A DNA stretch of 15,393 bases. It comes from Actinomycetota bacterium (GTDB taxonomy: Bacteria; Actinomycetota; Rubrobacteria; Rubrobacterales; Rubrobacteraceae). The notes below the pieces were generated by a model, which was not told the origin of the DNA, made no database searches, and saw only the letters and a program-made list of their open reading frames with translations. Positions 6,374 through 13,359 of this stretch are shown here, one piece after another. Positions within the stretch are counted from its first letter, which is position 1; each line of letters starts with the position of its first letter. The stretch spans positions 1 to 15,393 of the forward strand of contig JAIVIG010000090.1 in NCBI GenBank assembly GCA_020200675.1, given 5' to 3'. The position numbers were made by a program, and so were the translations under genes.

Positions 6374-8302
6374 ATGGCTGCGGTTAGGCTACCCGACGGC
6401 AGAGAACTTCCGATAGAGCCCGGCGAGAAGGCGCGCGACGTGGCCGAGAAGATCGGCAAACGGCTCGCCCGGGACGCCGTGGTTGCGAAGCTCAACGGCG
6501 AGTTGATAGACCTCGACGCTCCGCTGGACGGAGGCGGGGATTTCGCGGTCGTGACGAAGGACTCCGCCGAGGGGCTCGAGGTGTTGCGGCACTCGACGGC
6601 GCACGCGATGGCGCAGGCGGTACTAGAGCTGTATCCCGGCAGCAAGCTGACCATCGGTCCTCCCATAGAGAACGGCTTCTACTACGACATCGAGGTCAAC
6701 GGCAGCATCACCGATGAGGACCTGCCGCGCATCGAGGAGAAGATGCGCGAGGTGGTCGAGCGGGATCTCCCGATCGTGCGGGAGGAGATCTCGAAGGCCG
6801 AGGCCGAGGAACTGTACCGGGACAACCCGTACAAGTGGGAGATAGTCTGCGACCTGGAGGACGGGGACATCACGCTCTACCGCCAGGGCGAGTTCGTGGA
6901 TCTCTGCCGCGGTCCGCACGTCCCGAGCACTGGTAAGTTAGGCGCTTTCCAGTTGCAGAACATCGCGGGCGCTTACTGGCGCGGGGACGAGAACAACCCG
7001 ATGCTCACCCGGATCTACGGCACCGCCTGGCCGACGGAGAAGGAGCTAAAGGCGTACCAGCGGAGGCTCGAAGAGGCAAGGGCCCGCGACCACCGCAAGA
7101 TCGGCCGGGACCTCAAGCTCTTCACCTTCTCGCCCGACGTAGGCGCCGGGATACCGCTCTTTCTGCCCAAAGGCGAGATGCTCAGGCACCTCATGGAGGA
7201 GTACGTGCGCGAGGTTCAGACGCGATACGGCTATGAGCACGTGTGGACCGCCCACGTGGCGAACGAGCAACTCTACGCCAAGAGCGGGCACCTGGAGCAC
7301 TACCTGGACGACATGTTCCCGCCGATGGTCGATGGGGAGACGCGCTATCGGCTCAAGCCGATGAACTGCCCGAGCCACATGACGCTCTACAACACGCAGT
7401 CGCACTCGTACCGGGATCTGCCGGTTAGGTATGCCGAGTTCGCGACGCTCTACCGGTACGAGAAGAGCGGCGTGCTGACGGGTCTCACGCGGGTGCGTGC
7501 GCTCACGCAGGACGACGCGCACGTGTTTTGCACCGAAGATCAGGTCCAGGAAGAGTTCGCTCGCGCCCTCGAAATAATCCGCGAGGTACTCGACACGTAC
7601 GGGTTCGAAGATTACAGGGTTCGTCTCTCTCTACGCGACCCGGATTCGGACAAGTTCGTGGCCGACGACGAGAAGTGGGCGCGCGCCGAGCAGGCGCTCC
7701 GCGACGCGCTCGACGCGTCCGGCATCATTTACGAGCCCGTGGTTGGGGAGGCGGCGTTCTACGGACCGAAGGCGGACTTCCTGGCGAGTGACGTGCTGGG
7801 CCGGGAGTGGCAGCTCTCGACGATCCAGGTCGACTTCATCCAGCCGGGCCGGCTCGGGTGCGAGTACATCGGCGAGGACGGTAACGCACACACGCCGGTT
7901 CTTGTGCACCGGGCGGTCACCGGGACGACGGAGCGCTTTATGGCGGTTTTGATCGAGCAGTATGGCGGCGCTTTCCCGCTATGGCTCTCGCCGGTGCAAG
8001 CGGTCGTAATCCCGATCGCCGACCGGCACCTTGAGTACGCGCGCGAGGTCCAAAAGGCGCTCTCTTCGGAGGGGTTCCGGGTCGAGGTGGACGATTCGTT
8101 GATGAGTATGCAGAAGAAGATCCGGGAGAACGCCAGGCAGAAGGTGCCGTACCTGCTGATCGTCGGCGACGCCGAGGCGGGGGAGGGGACGGTCAACGTC
8201 CGCAAGCGCGGCGAGAAAACGCAGGAGGAGATGGAGCTCGAAGAGTTCGCGGCGCGCATGCAGGTGGAGGTTGCGGAGCGTGATTTTTATAGACGCCGGT
8301 AG
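6374..8302 (+). CDS. thrS: Threonine--tRNA ligase
   Basis: Class II synthetase that charges tRNA-Thr in the cytoplasm; 642 residues, full length. Domain order: TGS (1-62); N2 editing domain (63-225) with H73-S-T-A-H77 and L-C-R-G-P-H182, the metal-like site that clears Ser-tRNA-Thr; catalytic core (~245-535); anticodon-binding domain (~540-642). The catalytic zinc ligands are C332 (MNCPSH), H383 (DDAHVF) and H512 (VLVHRAV), and motif 3 includes GTTERFM (R521). ATG at 6374 is preceded by AAGGGAGG, though at only three bases' distance. It opens the translation-gene block; the promoter for infC lies over its last codons. Confidence 0.97.
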   Translation: MAAVRLPDGRELPIEPGEKARDVAEKIGKRLARDAVVAKLNGELIDLDAPLDGGGDFAVVTKDSAEGLEVLRHSTAHAMAQAVLELYPGSKLTIGPPIENGFYYDIEVNGSITDEDLPRIEEKMREVVERDLPIVREEISKAEAEELYRDNPYKWEIVCDLEDGDITLYRQGEFVDLCRGPHVPSTGKLGAFQLQNIAGAYWRGDENNPMLTRIYGTAWPTEKELKAYQRRLEEARARDHRKIGRDLKLFTFSPDVGAGIPLFLPKGEMLRHLMEEYVREVQTRYGYEHVWTAHVANEQLYAKSGHLEHYLDDMFPPMVDGETRYRLKPMNCPSHMTLYNTQSHSYRDLPVRYAEFATLYRYEKSGVLTGLTRVRALTQDDAHVFCTEDQVQEEFARALEIIREVLDTYGFEDYRVRLSLRDPDSDKFVADDEKWARAEQALRDALDASGIIYEPVVGEAAFYGPKADFLASDVLGREWQLSTIQVDFIQPGRLGCEYIGEDGNAHTPVLVHRAVTGTTERFMAVLIEQYGGAFPLWLSPVQAVVIPIADRHLEYAREVQKALSSEGFRVEVDDSLMSMQKKIRENARQKVPYLLIVGDAEAGEGTVNVRKRGEKTQEEMELEEFAARMQVEVAERDFYRRR

Positions 8303-8319
8303 GGGTGGCGAGGTATAAT
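8290..8319 (+). promoter_or_regulatory. Promoter for infC-rpmI-rplT
   Basis: A perfect consensus -10 TATAAT at 8314-8319, with TAGACG at 8290-8295 as a partial -35 (18 bp spacing). It overlaps the final codons of thrS, so the IF3 operon can be transcribed independently of thrS. Start of transcription would be near 8326, giving a ~100-base leader before the infC coding sequence. Confidence 0.6.
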
Positions 8320-8333
8320 ATACGTTGTGGGTT

Positions 8334-8393
8334 GGGGTCCGCGTCCGTTCGATGCTTCGTTCGAGAAGCAACTCTCAACGGTTCGGCGGCCCC
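8334..8393 (+). promoter_or_regulatory. Structured 5' leader of infC (possible ribosomal-protein autoregulatory leader)
   Basis: Nested pairings form one long interrupted hairpin: GGGG (8334-8337) with CCCC (8390-8393); CCGC (8339-8342) with GCGG (8386-8389); CCGTT (8345-8349) with AACGG (8377-8381); and TGCTTC (8353-8358) with GAAGCA (8365-8370) around GTTCGA. Interior asymmetry and a bulged T (8338) are reminiscent of protein-binding leaders. infC-rpmI-rplT operons elsewhere are controlled by L20 binding their leader RNA; applying that here is inference. No T-run follows, so control would be translational rather than by termination. Confidence 0.45.
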
Positions 8394-8425
8394 CCTAAAG
8401 TCAGTATCGGAAGGAGTGGTTTAAA

Positions 8426-9010
8426 GTAGCCGCGGAAGAAGAAGTAAGGATCAACGGCCAGATAAGGGCCCGCTCGGTACGCCTCATCTCCGAGAGTGGG
8501 GAACAGCTGGGGATCAAGCACATAAGAGAAGCTATGGAGTACGCCGAGAGGCAGGATCTCGACCTCGTCGAGGTGGCGCCGAACTCGGACCCGCCGGTGG
8601 TCCGCATCATGGACTACGGCAAGTACAAGTATCAGAAGGAACAGGCCCGCAAGGCCGCTCGCAAGAAGCAGGTCAACATCAACGTCCGGGAGATAAAGCT
8701 CCGGCCGAAGATCGGCGACAACGACTTCAACACCAAGCGCGGGCACGTCGAGCGCTTTCTGCGCCACGGCGACAAGGTGAAGGTAACGATCATGTTCCGA
8801 GGGCGCGAGGTGCAGCACCCGGACTTGGGTGAGAAACTGCTGCGCAGGCTCGCGGACGACCTCCAAGACCTCGGGCGCATCGAGAGTCAGCCGAACCTCG
8901 ATGGGCGCAACATGGTTATGGTCATGGCCCCAAGAAAGGACGCCGCCCCGAGAGGCGAGGCTAGGGACGAGGCCAGGAACGAGCCTCAGGAGAGCGCCGC
9001 CCGCAGATAA
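8426..9010 (+). CDS. infC: Translation initiation factor IF-3 (non-canonical start codon)
   Basis: Binds the 30S subunit, blocks premature 50S joining and checks the start codon. IF3-N covers ~7-77, beginning EEEVRINGQIRARSVRLISE, with SDPPVVRIMDYGKYKYQKE near its end. IF3-C covers ~85-170, with IKLRPKIGDNDFNTK and the C-terminal strand NMVMVMAP; a charged tail follows. The conserved N-domain needs sequence from at least 8441, yet the only in-frame ATG is at 8534, and an in-frame TAA at 8396 limits the other side. No GTG or TTG lies between. AAGGAG at 8411-8416 places the start at about GTA 8426 (nine bases on), giving 194 residues; ATC at 8450 is the other candidate. IF3 genes classically use rare starts (AUU in E. 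coli) for autoregulation. The exact start is therefore uncertain; the identity is not. Confidence 0.9.
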   Translation, partial: VAAEEEVRINGQIRARSVRLISESGEQLGIKHIREAMEYAERQDLDLVEVAPNSDPPVVRIMDYGKYKYQKEQARKAARKKQVNINVREIKLRPKIGDNDFNTKRGHVERFLRHGDKVKVTIMFRGREVQHPDLGEKLLRRLADDLQDLGRIESQPNLDGRNMVMVMAPRKDAAPRGEARDEARNEPQESAARR

Positions 9011-9020
9011 CGTAACCCTT

Positions 9021-9029
9021 TGCTACAAT
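9021..9029 (+). promoter_or_regulatory. Possible extended -10 promoter before rpmI
   Basis: TGCTACAAT is an extended -10 (TG-N-TACAAT, one mismatch to TATAAT) located 11 bases after the infC stop. No recognisable -35 is upstream, which is acceptable for extended -10 promoters. It would give an internal transcript for rpmI-rplT. Confidence 0.3.
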
Positions 9030-9046
9030 AGCGATCGTCGAGTTGT

Positions 9047-9080
9047 GAGGCGAAACGGCTACTCCCGTGCCGCGAGCCTC
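9047..9080 (+). promoter_or_regulatory. Nested hairpin in the rpmI leader
   Basis: GAGGC (9047-9051) pairs with GCCTC (9076-9080) and, inside it, CGGC (9056-9059) pairs with GCCG (9069-9072). The two stems are separated by GAAA (9052-9055) on one side and CGA (9073-9075) on the other. The structure sits in the 106-base gap between infC and rpmI, where other bacteria place an L20-binding translational operator. That role is inference. Confidence 0.35.
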
Positions 9081-9116
9081 GATCCGTAGACGAACAGGAA
9101 AACGCGGAGGAGACGC

Positions 9117-9314
9117 ATGCCGAAGATGAAGACCCATAAGGGCGCCTCGGGGCGCTTCGAGGTCACGAAAAAGGGCAGGATCAAACGCCGCAGGAGCGGC
9201 CACAACCATATCCTGGAGAAGAAGAGCACCAAGCGCAAGCGGCGCTTGAATACCGAGACCACGGTGCATCCGTCCGACGAGAAGCGCATCAAGCGTCTGC
9301 TGGGGGTGCGCTAG
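9117..9314 (+). CDS. rpmI: 50S ribosomal protein L35
   Basis: A small basic protein of 65 residues, the normal size, buried in 23S rRNA of the large subunit. Sequence hallmarks: MPKMKTHKGASGRFEVTKKG at the start, R-R-R-S-G-H-N-H-I-L-E-K-K-S in the middle, and V-H-P-S-D-E-K-R-I-K-R-L-L at the end. GGAGGAG lies just upstream of ATG 9117. Its stop is immediately followed by the rplT ATG, so the two are probably translationally coupled. Confidence 0.97.
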   Translation: MPKMKTHKGASGRFEVTKKGRIKRRRSGHNHILEKKSTKRKRRLNTETTVHPSDEKRIKRLLGVR

Positions 9315-10019
9315 ATGGCCCGCACGGCACGCAGCGTCCACGCCCGCAAGAAGCGCAGAAAGGTCCTAGAGCAGGCCAAGGGCTTCCGGGGGACGAAGAA
9401 GAGCTCGTACAAGCGAGCCAAAGAGCAGGTCTGGAAGGGCGGGGTCTACGCCTACGCTGGGCGCAAGCAGCGCAAGCGGGACTTCCGGGCGCTCTGGATA
9501 CAACGGATCAACGCCGGCGCCCGCGAGCACGGCCTCTCGTACTCGCAGTTCATCAACGGCCTCAGACTCGCCGAGGTAGACCTCGATCGCAAGATACTCG
9601 CGGATCTCGCCGCCACCGAGCCCACCGTATTCGCCGCGGTCGTCCAAAAGGCCAAAGACGCCCTGGACGGAGGCTCTGGGGAGAAGCGGTCGGAGGCCAA
9701 GGGGCGACACGCCCAGGAGAACGGGGCTGGTAGTCCCTCGCACGGCGACGAGGTGGAGGCTACAGAGGCGGCCGAGCGCAAGGCCGACGAGTTGGACGTG
9801 GACCTCGCTGATGTCGAGGGCTCCGGCTCAGAGGGTCGCGTGCTGGTCGAGGACGTCCAGGAGGAGGGCGGCGAGATTAATGCCACCGACGCCGCACGAA
9901 GAAAGGCCGAAGAGCTTGAAATAGACCTTGCCACCGTCGAGGGGACCGGCGCTAACGAGCGTATCACCGTCGGCGACGTGGAGAAAACCGCCGAAGAAGA
10001 GAGTGGGAAGGCCGGCTAG
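9315..10019 (+). CDS. rplT: 50S ribosomal protein L20 with a C-terminal extension of two E3-binding-like repeats
   Basis: Residues 1-~117 are a complete L20, a 23S rRNA-binding assembly protein (MARTARSVHARKKRRKVLEQ, then Y-A-Y-A-G-R-K-Q-R-K-R-D-F-R). L20 normally ends here, but this protein has 234 residues. After a hydrophilic linker (~118-145) come two similar repeats. Repeat 1 (~146-182) contains EAAERKADELDVDLADVEGS, then GSEGRVLVEDV. Repeat 2 (~187-223) contains DAARRKAEELEIDLATVEGT, then GANERITVGDV. Both follow the pattern A-x-x-x-A-x-E/D-L-x-V/I-D-L-x-x-V-x-G-T/S-G-x-x-x-R-I/V-x-x-x-D-V of the E3/peripheral-subunit-binding domain of 2-oxoacid dehydrogenase E2 chains. The tail is acidic, unlike the basic L20 core. 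ATG 9315 follows the rpmI stop directly, with GGGGGTG upstream. Confidence 0.93.
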   Translation: MARTARSVHARKKRRKVLEQAKGFRGTKKSSYKRAKEQVWKGGVYAYAGRKQRKRDFRALWIQRINAGAREHGLSYSQFINGLRLAEVDLDRKILADLAATEPTVFAAVVQKAKDALDGGSGEKRSEAKGRHAQENGAGSPSHGDEVEATEAAERKADELDVDLADVEGSGSEGRVLVEDVQEEGGEINATDAARRKAEELEIDLATVEGTGANERITVGDVEKTAEEESGKAG

Positions 10020-10033
10020 GACTCTGGCTTTCT
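10011..10033 (+). terminator. Weak intrinsic terminator after rplT
   Basis: GCCGG (10011-10015) pairs with CTGGC (10024-10028), with one G-U, across an eight-base loop containing the rplT stop. TTTCT (10029-10033) follows. The stem is short, so at best it attenuates transcription before trkH. Confidence 0.25.
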
Positions 10034-10038
10034 AAACG

Positions 10039-11134
10039 TTGTTTCGGAGGCTCTCCGCTCCGCGCCTGATCGTCCTCGGGTTCGCGGTGTTCATGGGCCT
10101 CGGAGCCGTTCTATTAAAACTACCGGCGTCCACCTACGGAGGTATCTCCTGGGTGGATGCCCTTTTCGTTTCGGTCAGCGCCGCGAGCGTTACGGGGCTC
10201 TCCTCGGTGGAGTTCTCGCAGACGTTCACGCACTTCGGGAGCATCGTGGTCATGGCGCTCATACAGGTCGGGGGCTTGGGGCTCATGACGTTCACTACCC
10301 TAGATGGCCTTCTGCAACTCCGGCTTTGGTACTCTGCCGGACGGGGATCTCTCTCCCTTCGCAGGCGACGCGGCCGTCAACCTGGCGATCGTCGCGCTCA
10401 TAATCCTCGGGGGCCTGGGTTTTCCGGTCCTCGTCAACCTCTACCACTACCGGGAGATGCGGCGGCTTACGCTGCACTCCAAGCTCGTCCTCCTCACCAC
10501 GGCGGTGCTCATCCTGATCGGGGTCCTCAGCGTTGCCTTGCTCGAGTGGACGAACCCCGCCACCTTGGAGGGTAACCCGATCGGGACGCGGCTGTGGATG
10601 GCCCTCTTTCAAGGGGTGACGCCGCGGACGGCGGGGTTCTCGACCGTGGACTACTCCCAGATGTACGAGTCCACCCTGTTTCTACAGATCGGGCTGATGT
10701 TCGTCGGAACGGCGCCGGCCTCGACTGGTGGGGGCATAAGGGTCACGACCGTTGCGCTCCTGGTGCTCGTCCTGCTCGCGCAGGCGCGAGGTCAGGAGGA
10801 GGTCAGCGCCTTCGGGCGCCAGGTGCCCAGGGGGCTCGTGCAGAAGGCGCTCGCGGTCCTCTCCATCTCGGCGCTCGTTGTCATCGTCACGACGCTCGCG
10901 ATCATGGTCTCCGACGGCTTGAGGCTCGTGCCGGCCATCTTCGAGATTACGAGCGCCTTCGGGACGGTGGGGCTCAGCATGCAAGTCTCGCAGGAACTTT
11001 CGACATTCGCTAAACTGGTCGTGATAGGGGTAATGTTTTTCGGGCGGGTAGGGCCGATAACCCTGGTCCTGGCGCTCTCGGCCCGGAAGCCGAGGGGGTA
11101 CGCCTACCCGCAGGAAGACATAGCGGTAGGGTGA
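10039..11134 (+). pseudogene. trkH: TrkH/KtrB-type potassium transporter subunit, frameshifted with an internal loss
   Basis: In intact form this is the membrane K+-translocating subunit paired with TrkA. The frame from TTG 10039 gives the first helix (LIVLGFAVFMGLGAVLLKLP), the first pore loop (SAASVTGLSSVEF) and the second helix up to GGLGLMTFTTL at ~10302. The protein then resumes in another frame from ATG 10304 (MAFCNSGFGTLPDGDLSPF) to a stop at 11132-11134. All four selectivity-filter regions can be found: SVTGLS, FCNSGF, TPRTAGF and FGTVGLS. About 90-100 residues normally present between helix 2 and the second pore (helix 3 and the first part of domain 2) are absent, and the total of ~365 residues is short of the usual ~440-480. 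A TAG at 10301 abuts the resumed frame. The product cannot form the fourfold pore as sequenced. Decay or misassembly are both possible. Confidence 0.8.
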
Positions 11135-11138
11135 AGAT

Positions 11139-11801
11139 TTGAGCAAACAGTTTGCCGTTATAGGAATGGGCAGGGTCGGTGCGTCCCTGGTGAGGACCCT
11201 CGACTCTCTGGGGCACGACGTCCTGGGTATCGACTGCGATGGAGACCGGATCCAGGACCTCTCGGACGAGTTGCCCGGCGCCAGCCTGGTCGCGGCGGAC
11301 GCCACGGAGGACTCGGTCTTGCGCGACCTCGGGCTCGACCGGTTCGACGGGGCGGCGGTCGTGATCGGTGAGAGCATCCAGTCCAGCGTGCTCGTCACCC
11401 TCATACTCAAAGACCTCGGGGTACCGATGATCTTCTCTCGGGCCAACAACGACCTCCACGCCCGGGTGCTCGAGAGGGTCGGGGCGGACCACGTGATCCA
11501 ACCGGAGAAAGAGTTCGGCGAGTTCCTCGCGCGCCAGATGTCCTTGCCCGGTATCCAGGACTACCTGGAGCTCGGGGAAGACGAGGCCCTCATCGAGATA
11601 GAGGCCCCCCAATCCTGGATCGGCAAGTCCCTCGCGGATCTCCAGCTCCACCGCAAGAAAGACCTGACGGTGCTGGCGATCAAAGGCCGAGAGAAGGGCG
11701 GCACCCTACCGCAACCCGAGACGCCTCTACAGGAGGGAGACATCCTAGTCGTCGGAGGTCCGAAGAAGGAGCTCGATAAGCTAGACCCCGCGGACGTGTG
11801 A
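11139..11801 (+). CDS. trkA: TrkA/KtrA-type potassium uptake regulatory subunit (RCK protein)
   Basis: A cytoplasmic nucleotide-gated ring subunit that controls TrkH/KtrB; 220 residues, the single-unit KtrA-like size. The RCK N-domain (1-~130) has the Rossmann motif G9-M-G-R-V-G14 and D32 after strand 2 (NAD/ATP ribose binding), followed by the typical D-A-T-E-D. The RCK C-domain (~138-217) contains EIEAPQSWIGKSLADLQL and ends with GDILVVGGPKKEL. The start is TTG 11139, four bases after the trkH stop, with a weak AGGGTGA upstream. Its last four bases overlap the methyltransferase start (GTGA). It is intact although its membrane partner is broken. Confidence 0.92.
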   Translation: MSKQFAVIGMGRVGASLVRTLDSLGHDVLGIDCDGDRIQDLSDELPGASLVAADATEDSVLRDLGLDRFDGAAVVIGESIQSSVLVTLILKDLGVPMIFSRANNDLHARVLERVGADHVIQPEKEFGEFLARQMSLPGIQDYLELGEDEALIEIEAPQSWIGKSLADLQLHRKKDLTVLAIKGREKGGTLPQPETPLQEGDILVVGGPKKELDKLDPADV

Positions 11802-12313
11802 CCTACTCGAACGCAACCCTCAAACGTCTCGCCAAGCTCAAGCAAAAGAAGCACCGCGAGGCCGATCGCCTCTTCCTCGCCGAGGGGCAGAGCCTCGTAG
11901 AAGAAGCCCCAACACCGCCCGAACACCTCCTCACCGACCTCGACGCCGTAAAGAGGCTCTCGACGCTCACCACCCCGACCGGCCCAGTCGCCGTCTTCCC
12001 ATTTCTCGACGTGCCCGCAGCGGAACTGCTAGAGAAGAGCGAACGGATCGTCTTGTTGCACGGCGTCCAGGACCCGGGCAACGTTGGTACCGTGATCCGC
12101 ACCGCCCACGCCTTCGGGGCCGGCGTCGCCCTCTCGACGGATACCGCCGACCTCTACAATCCCAAGACCGTGCGTGCCACGATGGGTTCGATCTTCCACG
12201 CCCCGATAGCCCGGGAAGTCCTCTCCCTCCCGTTTCTCAAAAAGGCGGAGGCTTCGGGGTTCACCGCGACCGCGGCGGTCCCTCACGGCGGAGAGCGACC
12301 ATCTTCGCCTTGA
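11798..12313 (+). pseudogene. SpoU/TrmH-family RNA 2'-O-ribose methyltransferase, C-terminally truncated
   Basis: The family methylates ribose in rRNA or tRNA using S-adenosylmethionine through a knotted SPOUT fold. Residues 1-37 (LKRLAKLKQKKHREADRLFL, then EGQSLVEEA) and ~45-68 are a shortened substrate-binding domain. Motif 1 is present as HGVQDPGNVGTVIRTAHAFG (N95, R101), followed by YNPKTVRATMGSIFHAPI. The protein then ends at 171 residues (VPHGGERPSSP), while members usually have ~250-270 and continue with motifs 2 and 3 (the LGNE and IPM-SLNVAVA regions) that form the knot and bind SAM. These are absent in all frames before pheS. About 15-20 residues also seem missing after LVEEA. Without the knot it should be inactive. 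GTG 11798 overlaps the trkA stop by four bases. Specificity (rRNA or tRNA) cannot be told. Confidence 0.75.
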
Positions 12314-13341
12314 TGACGCCGGTAGACCGTATAGAAGCGCTTCGCGAGGAGGCCCTCTCCGCCGTCGCCTCGGCGGATTCGACCTCCGATCTCGAGACCG
12401 TTCGCGTAAGATACCTTGGACGCTCTGCCGAACTCACCGAGATAAAGAAGAGCATCCGGGATCTCTCCCCTGAGGAACGCCGCGAGGTCGGCGGGGCCGC
12501 GAACAGGGCTACGGGAGAGATCGAAGCCGCCCTGTCGGCACGCCTCGAAAATCTCGCCGCCGCCGAGCGCGAGGAGCGCCTCGGTTCGGAGGCCGTGGAC
12601 GTCACGCTCCCCGGTGTGCCTTACCCGAAAGGCAGCCTGCATCCCTCGTTGCGCGTCATCGACGAGGTCGTGGACTTCTTCGTGGGTCTTGGGTACAGGG
12701 TTGCCGAGGGGCCGGAGGTCGAGACGGACTACTACAACTTCACCGCCTTGAACATCCCGCCCGGCCATCCGGCGCGCGGGATGCAGGATACTTTCTTTAT
12801 CGACGAGGGGCTCGTCTTGCGGACGCACACCTCGCCGGTCCAGATCCGGACGATGCTCTTCCAGGAACCGCCGGTATACGTGGTCTGCCCGGGACGGACC
12901 TACCGGCGTGATTCGGACCCGACACACACCCCGATGTTCAACCAGATCGAGGGTCTGGCGGTGGACAGGGGGCTCAACCTGGGGCACCTCAAGGGGACGC
13001 TCGCGGCGATGGCCCGACACGTCTTCGGCGAGGACGTTAGCGTCAGGCTGAGGCCGAGCTACTTCCAGTTCGTCGAGCCGGGGGTGGAGCTCGACGTGAG
13101 CTGCTTCGCCTGCGGCGGTAGCGACCCGAACTGCAAGGTCTGCAGGGGCGCCGGCTGGATCGAGATGCTCGGCGCCGGTATGGTCGATCCCGCGGTTCTT
13201 ACGGAGGTCGGCTACGACCCTGAGGAGTACACCGGCTTCGCCTTCGGGATGGGCCCCGACCGTATGGCGATGGTCAAGTACGGCGTCCCCGACCTGCGGC
13301 TCTTCTTCGAGGGCGACCTCCGCTTTCTGCAGCAGTTCTAG
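12313..13341 (+). CDS. pheS: Phenylalanine--tRNA ligase alpha subunit
   Basis: Catalytic alpha subunit of the (alpha-beta)2 enzyme that charges tRNA-Phe; 342 residues, full length. The N-terminal helical arm (1-~85) is a tRNA-binding coiled coil. Class II core: TDYYNFTALNIPPGHPARGM (139-158); motif 2 GRTYRRDSDPTHTPMFNQIE (194-213); motif 3 GFAFGMGPDRMAMVKYG (308-324). A four-cysteine cluster C264-x2-C267 and C274-x2-C277 precedes GWIEMLGAGM, as in many bacterial PheS. ATG 12313 shares its A with the TGA of the truncated methyltransferase (TGATG), pointing to coupled translation; TTG 12310 is an alternative. No ribosome-binding site sits at normal distance, perhaps because it was lost with the methyltransferase end. 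Confidence 0.95.
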   Translation: MTPVDRIEALREEALSAVASADSTSDLETVRVRYLGRSAELTEIKKSIRDLSPEERREVGGAANRATGEIEAALSARLENLAAAEREERLGSEAVDVTLPGVPYPKGSLHPSLRVIDEVVDFFVGLGYRVAEGPEVETDYYNFTALNIPPGHPARGMQDTFFIDEGLVLRTHTSPVQIRTMLFQEPPVYVVCPGRTYRRDSDPTHTPMFNQIEGLAVDRGLNLGHLKGTLAAMARHVFGEDVSVRLRPSYFQFVEPGVELDVSCFACGGSDPNCKVCRGAGWIEMLGAGMVDPAVLTEVGYDPEEYTGFAFGMGPDRMAMVKYGVPDLRLFFEGDLRFLQQF

Positions 13342-13359
13342 TTCGAGAAGGGAATACCT

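Noticed and set aside
8534..9010. infC starting at ATG 8534
   Set aside because: It would delete about half of the conserved IF3 N-domain, which is plainly encoded upstream from ~8441 and preceded by a good ribosome-binding site.
10039..11134. trkH as two separate working genes, the second starting at ATG 10304
   Set aside because: Neither part holds all four pore segments in one complete protein, and the segment between them is absent rather than split.
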